From: Hymenobacter tibetensis
GTDB taxonomy: Bacteria; Bacteroidota; Bacteroidia; Cytophagales; Hymenobacteraceae
Direction of reading: 5' to 3'
NCBI RefSeq assembly: GCF_022827545.1
Contig: NZ_CP094669.1
Span: forward strand, 1,330,001 to 1,394,000
DNA: 64,000 nucleotides
Positions 25,952 through 35,175 of this stretch are shown here, one piece after another. The notes beneath the pieces were generated by a model. That model saw nothing but the letters and a program-made list of their open reading frames with translations, was not told the origin of the DNA and ran no database searches. Within the stretch, counting starts at the first letter, position 1; each line of letters opens with the position of its first letter. The translations under genes and the position numbers were made by a program.

Positions 25952-26893
25952 CTAAGCTGAAGCCTGGCTCATGTTGTCTAGCGCATCCATTACCTCTTTT
26001 ACGTGGCCGCGTGAGGTTTCCAGCATTGCCTTTTCCTCGTCGTTGAGTTGCAGCTCGATAACCTTCTCGATGCCGTTTTTGCCGAGAATAACCGGGGCGC
26101 CCAAGTACACACCATTGATGCCGTATTCGCCCTGCAGTTCGATGCACACCGGGAATACGCGGCGCTGGTCGCGCACAATGGCTTCTACCATCTGAGCGGC
26201 GGCAGCACCAGGTGCATACCACGCCGACGTACCCATCAGCTTCACTAACTCACCGCCACCCACGGCCGTGCGCTGTACAATGGCGTCCAACTCGGCCTTA
26301 CCGATTAGCTCGGTAACAGGAATGCCGCCCACGGTGGTGTAGCGGGGCAGGGGCACCATGGTGTCGCCGTGGCCGCCCATCAATACCGCTTGGATGTCTT
26401 TGGGGCTTACGTTCAGAGCTTCGGCCAGAAACGCACGATACCGAGCGGTGTCGAGGATACCAGCCATGCCAAATACCTTCTCGCGGGGCAAGCCCGAGGT
26501 GAGGTGCGCCTGATAGGTCATCACGTCGAGCGGGTTGCTCACTACAATGATGATGGCGTTGGGCGAATACTTTACCACTTGCTCCGTCACCGTTTTCACG
26601 ATACCGGCGTTGGTCGAAATCAGGTCGTCGCGGCTCATGCCGGGCTTGCGGGGCAGGCCCGAGGTAATAACTACCACCTCCGAATCGGCGGTGCGGCTAT
26701 AGTCGCCGGTGACACCTACGGTGCGGGAGTCATACCCAATGATGGGAGATTTCTGCCAGATATCCAGCGCTTTGCCTTCGGCGAAGCCCTCTTTGATGTC
26801 AACCAGAACAATTTCGTTGGCGATTTCGCGGGTGGCCAATACGTCGGCGCAAGTAGCGCCTACGTTGCCAGCCCCAACTACGGTAACTTTCAT
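25952..26893 (-). CDS. mdh: Malate dehydrogenase (LDH-like type)
   Basis: This enzyme oxidises malate to oxaloacetate with NAD in the citric acid cycle. The 313-residue cytosolic protein has the NAD-binding GAGNVGATCA near residue 7, the substrate loop with paired arginines (SGLPRKPGMSRDDL), VSNPLDVMTY, and the catalytic GGHGDTMVPLPR histidine motif. It belongs to the LDH-like class usual in Bacteroidota. It is transcribed alone, with its own terminator. Confidence 0.97.
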   Translation of the reverse strand: MKVTVVGAGNVGATCADVLATREIANEIVLVDIKEGFAEGKALDIWQKSPIIGYDSRTVGVTGDYSRTADSEVVVITSGLPRKPGMSRDDLISTNAGIVKTVTEQVVKYSPNAIIIVVSNPLDVMTYQAHLTSGLPREKVFGMAGILDTARYRAFLAEALNVSPKDIQAVLMGGHGDTMVPLPRYTTVGGIPVTELIGKAELDAIVQRTAVGGGELVKLMGTSAWYAPGAAAAQMVEAIVRDQRRVFPVCIELQGEYGINGVYLGAPVILGKNGIEKVIELQLNDEEKAMLETSRGHVKEVMDALDNMSQASA

Positions 26894-27137
26894 CGAGTGA
26901 TGGATTGGGTGTACGGTTTGGGTTCGGGGGTAAAAGTAAGCGCGAGAAGTGAGAGTTTCTGCGAAAGTTTATCTACCCTTTCCACCAATTGCCCTCAATC
27001 TAGAGCTACCGAATCTTCAGCTCTGTAATAGTAAGGCCGTCAGCGTCCTGCCTCTGAAAAGGGACTCGGCCTACCCAGCCGAACTAAAGATAGCCTCATG
27101 GGCATTTGCTAGGAAAGCTAAGTAGGAGGCTGCTCCT

Positions 27138-28466
27138 CTACATCCGCTTCACCACCAAGACCCGCTCAGTGGCTTCTGTCACCTTGAACCGCTCATCGGG
27201 GCGGAAGCCAACCACCCAGGCAATTTTGCCGTCGGCGGATACCAGTACAAACACGTTGTCTTTGAGGTTGAGCGGTACTTTCTGATCAATCAGAAAGTCA
27301 GACAGCTTCTTCTTGCCTTTCATGCCAATAGGCATAAACCAGTCGCCTTCCTGCCAGGGGCGCACGATAAGCGGGAACTTCAATAAGTCGGCATCCAGCG
27401 CAGCCACGGCTTTGCCACGCGGAATAGTAAGGCCAGCAGCTTCAGCTAGTTCTAGGCGCAGGTGTAAGCCGTCAATTTTCAGCACCTCCTGGCCCGCCTG
27501 AATCTGATGCGTGCCGAATTTGGTGAGTACCTTCCGAGTGATAACCAACTGCTCCCGGTCCTTCACCAGGCGGTGCGTTGGCGACTCGAAGCGGCGGCCA
27601 GGCTCAGCGGGAAAGGAGGCCACAATGTCTTTTACCACTGGAAAGCTGAACCCAAATGGCCGCAGTAGCTCGTGCAGCACCAGCGTGGTAGCGGCCGTGC
27701 GCTGGAGCGTGGCTATGTTGAGGTAGGTGACTTCCTCCTCGGTGCGTTGCGCCTGCGCGGCCGTATCCTGCACGTAGCGCCGCACAATCTCCTCGGCTCC
27801 ACCCACGCGCTCCGCCGTGAATTGCAAGGTCTGGTCGAGGTTGGGATTGATTTCGCGTAGCACGGGTAGCACCTCCTGGCGCAGGCGGTTGCGCTGGTAC
27901 ACCGGGCTGTCGTTGGAGGCATCTTCGCGCCATAGCAAGTGCTGCTCCACCAAGTAGTCAAACAGCTCAGGCTTGCCAATACCAAGCAGAGGGCGCACGA
28001 GGTACCCGTTCTTGGCCGGAATGCCGTGCAAGCCCGCCAGCCCAGTGCCGTGGGTGAGGTTGAGCAACATGGTTTCGGCCGCGTCGCGCTGGTGGTGGGC
28101 GGTGGCAATGTAGGCCAGGCCCTGGGTCTGACGCAGGCGCTCAAACCACTCGTAGCGCAAAGCGCGGGCCGCCATTTGCGTGGAAATGCCCTCCTGCTCG
28201 GCAAAGGCTTTGGTTTGGAAGAACTCAGCGAAGTAGGGAACTTCGTATTTCTTAGCCAGCTTGCGCACAAACTGCTCGTCGGCGTCTGCTTCTTCGCCCC
28301 GCAGCCCGAAATGGCAGTGGGCAACAGCAAACTGCACGCCCAACCGGTGCAGCACATCCGCTAGCGCCACCGAATCCTGCCCGCCACTAACGGCAACTAG
28401 CAACGGGTCTTCGGTGAGCGAGAAAAGCTGGTGTTCTTCGATGTACTGGCGGACTTGGTCGAGCAT
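27138..28466 (-). CDS. tilS: tRNA(Ile)-lysidine synthetase TilS
   Basis: TilS changes the wobble cytidine of a tRNA(Ile) to lysidine, so that the anticodon reads AUA, using ATP and lysine. It is essential in most bacteria. The 442-residue protein has the PP-loop ATPase motif SGGQDS at residues 27-32, HCHFGLRGEEADADE, ATAHHQRDAAET, NLTHGTGLAGL and the N-terminal catalytic domain complete. The C-terminal part ends with the typical TilS substrate domain. Start MLDQVRQYI at 28466 is preferred to 28490, as the extra eight residues are unlike the family. Confidence 0.95.
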   Translation of the reverse strand: MLDQVRQYIEEHQLFSLTEDPLLVAVSGGQDSVALADVLHRLGVQFAVAHCHFGLRGEEADADEQFVRKLAKKYEVPYFAEFFQTKAFAEQEGISTQMAARALRYEWFERLRQTQGLAYIATAHHQRDAAETMLLNLTHGTGLAGLHGIPAKNGYLVRPLLGIGKPELFDYLVEQHLLWREDASNDSPVYQRNRLRQEVLPVLREINPNLDQTLQFTAERVGGAEEIVRRYVQDTAAQAQRTEEEVTYLNIATLQRTAATTLVLHELLRPFGFSFPVVKDIVASFPAEPGRRFESPTHRLVKDREQLVITRKVLTKFGTHQIQAGQEVLKIDGLHLRLELAEAAGLTIPRGKAVAALDADLLKFPLIVRPWQEGDWFMPIGMKGKKKLSDFLIDQKVPLNLKDNVFVLVSADGKIAWVVGFRPDERFKVTEATERVLVVKRM

Positions 28467-28540
28467 ATAAAAACGATAAGCGAGGCGCAAAAATACGGAC
28501 GCCTCCTTATTGGACGTTACGCATCAGAAACCTAATCGGA

Positions 28541-29467
28541 ATGATTGATTTACGAGACCAGCTTGTTACACGGCCGCGGCATACTTCCTACTATTGGCTG
28601 CGGTATATTTCTTTGTTGATAAGCTGGCCCTTCTTGCTGGTGGGTTGCGGGCCATCGACCAAGCCGTTGCCCATGGGTAAGCAGCCGTTGGTGATAGGGC
28701 ACGCCGGTTCGGGCTTCCTGACGCCAATCAACCCGTTCAACCCGTTGCCCCCTAGCAGCATGGCCAGCATTGAAAAGGCTCTAGCCCGTGGTGCCGACGG
28801 AGTGGAAATTGATATTCAGCTTAGCCAGGACAGCGTGCTGATGCTCTACCACGACCAAACACTGGAGTCCATGACCAACGGGAAAGGCTGTATCTACGAG
28901 CAGCCGGCAGCGGCCATCCAAACGCTAGACTATAAAGGCGGCTGGTTCTACGATTTGTGGCACGATGAGCATCCGGCCACGCTCGACGACCTGTTGGGCA
29001 AGCTCAGTAAGCGCCCTACATTACCGTATCTGCACTTCGACCTGCACGAAACCAACGTTTGCAACACCGAGCAGCCGTTAGCGCGCGCGCCGGCTTTGGC
29101 CCGAGCACTAGGCAAAACGCTGAAGCGTTACGCCTGGCCCCCAGACCGGCTTTTGGTTTTGACCATCAATCAATCGTCGTTAGCGGGCCTGCGCCAGGAA
29201 TTGCCGGGCATCCCTCTCGGGCTGGAAATAACCGATGATTTCGAGCAGCAACTGCAAGCCGCAAAAGCTGAAAACGTGCAGGCCATCATCGTCCGGAAAG
29301 ACTTGATAACGCCGGAGCGTACTGCTCAGGCACACGCCGCCGGCTTGCAGGTGGTTACGTTCGGTGGCCGCGCCAGTGGCACGGTGCAGCGCCTGATAGA
29401 CTGCCAACCCGATGCTATTGAGGTCGACAATGTGCCAACTATGCTGAGTTTACTCGGCCGTAACTAA
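28541..29467 (+). CDS. Lipoprotein glycerophosphodiester phosphodiesterase family protein
   Basis: The 308-residue protein has a signal ending in a lipobox LVGC (Cys36), so it should be lipid-anchored. The TIM-barrel of GDPD enzymes follows: GHAG at 53-56 with the catalytic His54, Glu89 and Asp91 in VEIDIQL, and His104-Asp105 in YHDQ. The usual HRG is HAG here, with Ala55 in place of the arginine, and the PENT segment is not seen at its usual place. The metal-binding residues are still in place. It probably cuts glycerophosphodiesters in the envelope, but reduced or altered activity is possible. Confidence 0.82.
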   Translation: MIDLRDQLVTRPRHTSYYWLRYISLLISWPFLLVGCGPSTKPLPMGKQPLVIGHAGSGFLTPINPFNPLPPSSMASIEKALARGADGVEIDIQLSQDSVLMLYHDQTLESMTNGKGCIYEQPAAAIQTLDYKGGWFYDLWHDEHPATLDDLLGKLSKRPTLPYLHFDLHETNVCNTEQPLARAPALARALGKTLKRYAWPPDRLLVLTINQSSLAGLRQELPGIPLGLEITDDFEQQLQAAKAENVQAIIVRKDLITPERTAQAHAAGLQVVTFGGRASGTVQRLIDCQPDAIEVDNVPTMLSLLGRN

Positions 29468-29643
29468 CACGAAGGCTCAACTTAATGAATCGTTGAGGCA
29501 CTGGCGCTGTTGCAGTAGGGCAGCCTGGGGAGTCGCCTAGCAGTGCTAGCGGCGGCATATTTCATTAGCACTTCCTCCACTGGAGCTTCGCAGCACAACC
29601 CCATACCCCAACGCGGAAGCAGATTTCCTACCTTTGCTTAGCA

Positions 29644-31368
29644 ATGCCCTTATCTAGATTTCTTTTTTTGTTTTTAATGGCGTGGTTGCCGCTGTTGGCC
29701 TCGGCTCAGCGCAAACCCGCCCCCCAGCCCACGCCTCCCAAAGGCCAGCGTATCGAGCTGTTGCCGGGCACCGAGCGACTGGTAGGAGGGACGTTCAACG
29801 GGGTTGAAATCCGCAAGTTGATCGGCAACGTGAGCTTCCGGCAGGGCACCACGCTGCTCTACTGCGACTCGGCCTACCAGTACACGGATAAGAATGCGCT
29901 GGAAGCCTTCAGCAACGTGCGCATCATCCAGAACGATACTATCACCATCACCGGCGACCGGGCTACTTACAACGGGGATACACGTAAGGCCCGCATGATT
30001 GGCAACGTGACCATGCGCGACCCCCGCATGACGCTCACCACCAGCCTGCTCGACTACGACCTGAACAGCAACCTAGCCTATTACAGTACCGGCGGCCACA
30101 TTGTAGACCCCGAAAACACGCTCGATAGCCAATACGGGTACTACAACACCACCACCAAGATATTCAGCTTCAAGCGTGATGTGAAGGTGCTCACCAAAGA
30201 CAACACCATCGACACCGATACGCTGCAATACAACACCATTTCGAAGGTGGCATACTTCTTCGGCCCGACCCGCCTTACGGACCGGCAAAATCAGACGCTG
30301 TACGCTGAAAACGGTGTGCACAACACCATCACGGGCGTATCCGTGTTTCAGCGCAACGCTAAAATCGAAACCCCCAACTACCTGCTCACCGGCGACAAAC
30401 TGGTGTACGACCAAGCCAAGAAATACGGCGTAGCCACCGGGCACGTCTCCATGACGTCGAAGAAAGACAACGTGGTCATACGCGGCGACGTGGGGCGTTA
30501 TTGGCGGCTGTTAGGCAAAGTGAAAGTGTACGGCGCCCCCGTGATGCGCAACATTTCCGGCAAAGACACGCTGTATCTGGCCGCCGATACCCTTATCAGC
30601 CAGGAAGGCCGCCCACCCCTCAACGCGGCGGGTGTAATCTATGCTTTCCCTCGAACGAAGATTTTTCGCACCGACTTGCAAGGCAGCTGCGACTCGCTCA
30701 CCTACAACCGCCAGGATTCCATTATCTACCTCAACAAGCGGCCCATCCTGTGGAGCAACAAAAACCAGTTAACCTCCGACAGCATGGAAATCCGGCAGCG
30801 GAAAGGCAGAGTAGACCAGATGCGGCTCTACGCCAATGCCTTTATTGTCGGGCAAGACACTCTATTGAACTTCAACCAAGTGAAGGGGCGCCGAATGATT
30901 GCCTACTTCCAGAGCAACGCCATAAAAAAAGTGGACGTGCTTGGCAACGCCGAGAGCCTATACTATGCTCTTGAAGGTGATACGGCCGTGAGTGGCATGA
31001 ACAAAGCCCTGTCGGCTACGATGGTGCTCCGCTTCGCCAAGAGCAAGCTGGAAACCATCAGCTTCATTACCAACCCCGATGCCAGCTTTATTCCGCCCCA
31101 TGAGTTAAAGCCCGCAGACGAAAAGCTGAAAGATTTCGCTTGGCGCCCCACGGAACGCCCCACGCGCCGCCAAGTGTTAGGCAGGCATTTCGCGTTGCCC
31201 GTGAAAGCGAAACCGAAAGCCAAGTCGAAGTCCACCAAATCGAAGGCGAAGCCCAAAGTTGCCCCAAAGACCAATACGAAGCCCAAAGCCACACAAGTTC
31301 CCAAGCCTCCGGTTACCCGTGTGACGCCTTCTCCATCAGGGGCGTCGGGGCTACCTGCCAAGAAATAG
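29644..31368 (+). CDS. OstA-like protein (LptA/LptD-type LPS transport domain)
   Basis: The 574-residue protein has a signal peptide (FLFLFLMAWLPLLASAQ) and two stretches of OstA-like beta-jellyroll repeats, about residues 40-175 and 190-450, with typical phrases such as ALEAFSNVRIIQNDTITITGDRATYNGDTRKARMIGNV. OstA domains bind lipopolysaccharide in LptA and LptD; this type is the Bacteroidota form. The last 70 residues are rich in Lys, Pro and Thr (KAKPKAKSKSTKSK), unlike LptA, and probably disordered. A likely role is LPS transport across the periplasm. It is just before bamD, also an envelope gene. Confidence 0.85.
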   Translation: MPLSRFLFLFLMAWLPLLASAQRKPAPQPTPPKGQRIELLPGTERLVGGTFNGVEIRKLIGNVSFRQGTTLLYCDSAYQYTDKNALEAFSNVRIIQNDTITITGDRATYNGDTRKARMIGNVTMRDPRMTLTTSLLDYDLNSNLAYYSTGGHIVDPENTLDSQYGYYNTTTKIFSFKRDVKVLTKDNTIDTDTLQYNTISKVAYFFGPTRLTDRQNQTLYAENGVHNTITGVSVFQRNAKIETPNYLLTGDKLVYDQAKKYGVATGHVSMTSKKDNVVIRGDVGRYWRLLGKVKVYGAPVMRNISGKDTLYLAADTLISQEGRPPLNAAGVIYAFPRTKIFRTDLQGSCDSLTYNRQDSIIYLNKRPILWSNKNQLTSDSMEIRQRKGRVDQMRLYANAFIVGQDTLLNFNQVKGRRMIAYFQSNAIKKVDVLGNAESLYYALEGDTAVSGMNKALSATMVLRFAKSKLETISFITNPDASFIPPHELKPADEKLKDFAWRPTERPTRRQVLGRHFALPVKAKPKAKSKSTKSKAKPKVAPKTNTKPKATQVPKPPVTRVTPSPSGASGLPAKK

Positions 31369-31470
31369 AGCCTCTTTAGGGCCTTCGTTTATTTTCCGCA
31401 AGTGCCTTTCACCAAACAGCTCGTTCGCAGTTCAGTGATTCAGGCAGAAACCGTTACCTTTGCGCCCCTT

Positions 31471-32295
31471 ATGCATTCATTCCGCCCAACTCTTTTTGTT
31501 CTCTTGTTGAGTACGTTGCTGCTTGGCTCCTGTACCGGCTATCAAAAGCTGCTCAAGAGCGGCGACGTGAACAAGAAGTACGAAGCTGCCATCAAGTACT
31601 ACGACAAAGGCGACTTTTTCAAGGCTGGTACGCTGCTCGAAGATTTAGTGCCGCTGCTGAAAGGCCGCCCGGAAGCGGAAAAGGCGCAGTTCTACTTCGC
31701 TAACACCAACTTCCGCCAGCGCAACTACACGCTCAGCTCGTACTACTTCAAGTCGTTTGCCGATACCTATCCGAACTCCACCTACGCTGAGGAGGCTTCC
31801 TTCCTACAGGCGAAGTCGTTGTTCCGCGATTCTCCGGAGTACGAACTCGACCAAACCAACACGTACTCTGCCCTGGAAACTATCCAGGAATTTATCAACC
31901 GCTATCCTAGCAGCACGTTCCGCCCCGAAGCCGAGAATATGTCGCAGGAATTGCAGAAGAAGCTGGAAAACAAAGCGTACCAGGGAGCCAAACTCTACTA
32001 CGACCTGCGTTACTACCAGTCGGCGGTGGTGGCCCTGACCAACTTCCAGCAGCAGTTCCCGGCTTCGGCTTTCAACGAAGAAGCGGAATACTTGAAAGTG
32101 AGTGCCCAATATGACTTGGCTCGCGAAAGCGTAGAAGAAAAGCAGCGCGAGCGGTACCAAGAGGTAGTTGCCTTCTACCAGCACTTCATTGACACCTATC
32201 CGCAAAGCCGCCGCCTGAAGGAAGCCGAGCGTATGTACACCGACGCCACCGCGCAGGTAGCTAAGCTCAAGCCGAAAGACGCGGCGGCTAATTGA
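31471..32295 (+). CDS. bamD: Outer membrane protein assembly factor BamD
   Basis: BamD is the lipoprotein of the Bam complex that inserts outer membrane beta-barrels. The 274-residue protein starts with a lipoprotein signal (lipobox LGSC, Cys21) and has the row of tetratricopeptide repeats typical of the family, with YYFKSFADTYPNSTYAEEASF and FINRYPSSTFRPEAENM. The longer frame to 31402 adds 23 residues before the signal, so 31471 is used. In Bacteroidota bamD is followed by rpoZ, coaBC, a PorD-like gene and recN, as here. Confidence 0.94.
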   Translation: MHSFRPTLFVLLLSTLLLGSCTGYQKLLKSGDVNKKYEAAIKYYDKGDFFKAGTLLEDLVPLLKGRPEAEKAQFYFANTNFRQRNYTLSSYYFKSFADTYPNSTYAEEASFLQAKSLFRDSPEYELDQTNTYSALETIQEFINRYPSSTFRPEAENMSQELQKKLENKAYQGAKLYYDLRYYQSAVVALTNFQQQFPASAFNEEAEYLKVSAQYDLARESVEEKQRERYQEVVAFYQHFIDTYPQSRRLKEAERMYTDATAQVAKLKPKDAAAN

Positions 32296-32410
32296 TTTTA
32301 AACATACATGGCTGAGTTGTTTGATTGTTGAATAGCTGCTCTGGTTCTAACAGCAGAAGAGAAATTCAACGACAACAAGTAGGCAATTCAACAAGTTAAC
32401 CATTCACCTC

Positions 32411-32755
32411 ATGAAGACCCCAAGCAACCTCTCTGCTTCTATCGTTACCCGCAATATGTCGGAGTTCGCCAACGAGACGGGCAATGTATACGAGTCTATT
32501 GCCATCATCTCAAAGCGTGCCAACCAGTTGGCTATCAAGCTGAAAGAAGAGTTGAACGGCAAGCTGGCCGAGTTTGCAACCACCGTCGATAACCTAGAAG
32601 AGGTGTTCGAGAATCGGGAGCAAATCGAAATTTCCAAGCACTACGAGCGTCTGCCCAAGCCTACCAACCTCGCTATCGAAGAGTTCTTGGAAGGCAAAGT
32701 GCATTACCGTACGCCTGCTGAAGAAGCACCTAGCCCAGTTGCTAAGGCAGAGTAA
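32411..32755 (+). CDS. rpoZ: DNA-directed RNA polymerase omega subunit, Bacteroidota type
   Basis: The 114-residue cytosolic protein helps assemble RNA polymerase. It has the Rpb6/omega core with NVYESIAIISKRANQLAIKLKEEL and the helical YERLPKPTNLAIEEFLEGKV segment. It carries an extra C-terminal tail rich in Glu and Pro (PAEEAPSPVAKAE). It lies 115 bases after bamD and a hairpin follows it. Confidence 0.88.
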   Translation: MKTPSNLSASIVTRNMSEFANETGNVYESIAIISKRANQLAIKLKEELNGKLAEFATTVDNLEEVFENREQIEISKHYERLPKPTNLAIEEFLEGKVHYRTPAEEAPSPVAKAE

Positions 32756-32773
32756 AGCACGGATTCAAACAAG

Positions 32774-32828
32774 ACAAACGGATTACACGGGTGCATGTAG
32801 TGCAGTCCAGTGTAATCCGTTTGTTTTT
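32774..32828 (+). terminator. Terminator after rpoZ
   Basis: ACAAACGGATTACAC (32774-32788) and GTGTAATCCGTTTGT (32810-32824) are perfect 15-base arms around a 21-base loop, followed by TTTTT. It lies 18 bases after the rpoZ stop codon, so the following coaC and coaB genes may have a separate promoter. Confidence 0.8.
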
Positions 32829-32916
32829 CATTGCTTTATATCCGGCTTAATCGGGCAACAACTGTGATGGGTGCGCTCATCTGTCAGAAAATGGCATTCT
32901 CAATCCGTGAAATTCA

Positions 32917-33498
32917 ATGAATCCGCCTGAGTTAGTGCTTGAAGGGCGCAAAATCCTACTGGGAGTTTGTGGCAGTATTGCGGCGTACAAGGCGGCCCCA
33001 CTGGTGCGGCTACTGACGAAAGCCGGTGCCGAGGTACAGGTGATTCTTACGGCTTCAGGGGCGGCGTTTGTCACGCCTCTCACGCTAGGAACCCTCTCCA
33101 AACGACCCGTGCTGCAAGGGTTCCTGAAAGATGAGCAGGCTGGTGAGTGGCACAACCACGTGCATCTGGGCCTTTGGGCCGATGTATTGCTGGTAGCCCC
33201 AACTTCGGCCAACACGCTAGCCCACTTCGCCCATGGCCTCTGCGACTCGCTGCTGGATGCCGTGTATCTCTCGGCCCGCTGCCCTGTGGTGCTGGCTCCG
33301 GCCATGGATCTGGATATGTACGCTCACCCGGCCACCACGGCGAACCTAGCGCGGCTGCGTTCTTACGGCAACATCATACTCGATTCACCGGCCGGAGAGT
33401 TGGCTAGTGGCCTTTCTGGTCCTGGCCGTATGCTGGAGCCGGAGGATATCGTAACTGAGTTGGCGCGTTTCTTCATGGAACTGCACGACAAAGCCTAA
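32917..33498 (+). CDS. coaC: Phosphopantothenoylcysteine decarboxylase (CoaC), separate from CoaB
   Basis: CoaC removes CO2 from phosphopantothenoylcysteine to give phosphopantetheine, using FMN. The 193-residue protein has the flavoprotein fold with GVCGSIAAYKAAPLVRLL, HVHLGLWADVLLVAPTSANTL, APAMDLDMY and the conserved SGLSGPGRMLEPEDI tail. This part is normally fused to CoaB. Here a TAA stop at 33496-33498 ends it and the CoaB part starts in another frame 104 bases later. All family motifs are intact, so the separate protein is probably active, and may oligomerise as plant and animal CoaC do. Confidence 0.92.
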   Translation: MNPPELVLEGRKILLGVCGSIAAYKAAPLVRLLTKAGAEVQVILTASGAAFVTPLTLGTLSKRPVLQGFLKDEQAGEWHNHVHLGLWADVLLVAPTSANTLAHFAHGLCDSLLDAVYLSARCPVVLAPAMDLDMYAHPATTANLARLRSYGNIILDSPAGELASGLSGPGRMLEPEDIVTELARFFMELHDKA

Positions 33499-33602
33499 CC
33501 ACTTGGCCGCATGCTGTTTGGCTTTGCGCATGCTGATGGACTGGCACTAGCCGTTCGCGCTGTTGAAATTCGATTGATAGTTTTCTGTTCTCACCTACCC
33601 TC

Positions 33603-34253
33603 ATGCGCGTCTTAGTTACGGCTGGTCCCACCTACGAACCTATTGATCCGGTACGCTTCGTTGGCAACCATAGCACCGGCAAAATGGGCTACGCCTTGGC
33701 CGATGCATTTGCGGCCACCGGCGCCGATGTAACGCTTATCAGCGGCCCCACCAACCTCCCTGATCCGGCGCACCCGCGTATTCAGATTCAACGCGTAGAA
33801 ACAGCCGACCAAATGTATGCCGCCGCCGCCGCGGTAGCTCCGCTGGCGGACGTGTGGGTGTTTGCGGCGGCCGTAGCAGACTATAAGCCGGCGCACGTAG
33901 CTGAAAACAAGATCAAGAAGGAAGGCAATACGCTCACATTAGAGCTGGTCAAGAATGTAGACATTGCCGCCACGCTAGGTAAAACCAAGCGGCCCGGACA
34001 ATTTTCGGTGGGTTTTGCGTTGGAGACCAACAACGAAGAAGTAAATGCCCGCGACAAGCTCCACCGCAAGAATTTCAACCTGGTAGTTCTTAATTCTCTG
34101 CGCGATGCTGGGGCTGGGTTCCGCCACGACACCAACAAAGTGACGCTGCTGGACGCGCAGGGTGAAATGATTATCTTTGAAGTGAAGCTGAAAGCCGCCG
34201 TGGCCCACGATATTGTTCAAGCTGTTCTTGCCCGCCTGCCCCGTGAAGCGTAA
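33603..34253 (+). CDS. coaB: Phosphopantothenate-cysteine ligase (CoaB), separate from CoaC
   Basis: CoaB joins cysteine to phosphopantothenate with CTP. The 216-residue protein begins with MRVLVTAGPTYEPIDPVRF and has NHSTGKMGYALADAF, VFAAAVADYKP, KIKKEGNTLTLELVKNVDI and VGFALETNN, the full CoaB set. It starts just at the domain boundary of the CoaBC fusion. A TGA lies in its frame upstream at 33564, so no frame extension is possible. Its end overlaps the GTG start of the PorD-like gene by 11 bases. Confidence 0.92.
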   Translation: MRVLVTAGPTYEPIDPVRFVGNHSTGKMGYALADAFAATGADVTLISGPTNLPDPAHPRIQIQRVETADQMYAAAAAVAPLADVWVFAAAVADYKPAHVAENKIKKEGNTLTLELVKNVDIAATLGKTKRPGQFSVGFALETNNEEVNARDKLHRKNFNLVVLNSLRDAGAGFRHDTNKVTLLDAQGEMIIFEVKLKAAVAHDIVQAVLARLPREA

Positions 34254-35175
34254 CTCCCTGCTGTCGTCTGTTTTAGTTGTATTAGCTTTCCTGCTTGCGG
34301 CCCCTGCCAGCCAAGCCCAGGAGATACTATCCGAAGTGCGCGTCACCACCGAAAACGTAACTATTTCGGACCAGCAGTTGGTGCAGCAAATGCAGAAGGA
34401 TATTCAAGCATTTTTGAACACTCGCTCCTTCACCAACCAGGAGTACCGGCCAGAGGAACGCATTAAGATGCGGATGTTCATTGGCATCACGGGCATTCCG
34501 CAAAACGGCCAATATATAGCCACGGCCCGCATCGTCACGACGCGGCCCGTGTATGGTACTGGTTTCGAGACCAACCTGCTAAGCTTCACGGACCGCAATT
34601 TTAGGTTCAACTACTCGCCCCAGAACCCGATTGACTTCTCGGAAAACACCTTCGTTGGGAATCTGTCGTCGTTGCTGACTTTCTACACGTACATCGCCAT
34701 CGGACTCGACCAAGACAGCTTCTCTCGTCTGGGCGGCTCGCCTTACTACGACCAAGCGCGCATTGTATTGCAAAATGCTTCTTCCCAAACCGTGACCAAC
34801 GAGTCGGATGAGGCCTGGAAGGATGGCAACACGCGGAACCGGTACTGGCTGCTCAACAACCTGCAAGACCCCCAGCTAGAAGCGCTACGCACCGGTAGCT
34901 ACGCATATTACCGCCAAGGGCTCGATATTTTCATTGAAAAGCCCGAAGATGCGCGTGCCAGCATTTTCACGGCGCTACAGAGCGTACAGGTTGCTGCAAC
35001 CCGTCGGCCGGGTACGTTGCTAGCCCGGGCGTTCTTCGATACCAAAGCCGAGGAAATTGCCAACATATTCCGGAGTGGAACTGATATGCAGCAAAAGCAG
35101 AACCTGGCGAACCTGCTCACAGAAGTAGATCCTACCAACTCGTCCAAGTACCAAGCTATGCTGAAGCAACAGTAA
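34243..35175 (+). CDS. porD: PorD-like protein (DUF4835 family) of the type IX secretion system
   Basis: The 310-residue exported protein matches the DUF4835 family, which has been linked to type IX secretion as PorD. A Sec signal (KRNSLLSSVLVVLAFLLAAPASQA) is followed by the family strands EILSEVRVTTENVTISDQQ, FLNTRSFTNQEYRPEERIK, and RIVTTRPVYGTGFETNLL, then FYTYIAIGLDQDSFSRLGG and RNRYWLLNNL. The start is GTG at 34243 (an upstream TTG at 34213 is possible), giving a standard n-region. The neighbours are those usual in Bacteroidota: coaB upstream and recN downstream. The symbol follows the family naming and is less certain than the family itself. Confidence 0.8.
   Translation: MKRNSLLSSVLVVLAFLLAAPASQAQEILSEVRVTTENVTISDQQLVQQMQKDIQAFLNTRSFTNQEYRPEERIKMRMFIGITGIPQNGQYIATARIVTTRPVYGTGFETNLLSFTDRNFRFNYSPQNPIDFSENTFVGNLSSLLTFYTYIAIGLDQDSFSRLGGSPYYDQARIVLQNASSQTVTNESDEAWKDGNTRNRYWLLNNLQDPQLEALRTGSYAYYRQGLDIFIEKPEDARASIFTALQSVQVAATRRPGTLLARAFFDTKAEEIANIFRSGTDMQQKQNLANLLTEVDPTNSSKYQAMLKQQ

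Noticed and set aside
32917..34253. coaBC frameshift or pseudogene
   Set aside because: Both parts have intact motifs, proper starts and stops at a domain border, and at least two changes would be needed to restore a fused frame, so gene fission is the better reading.
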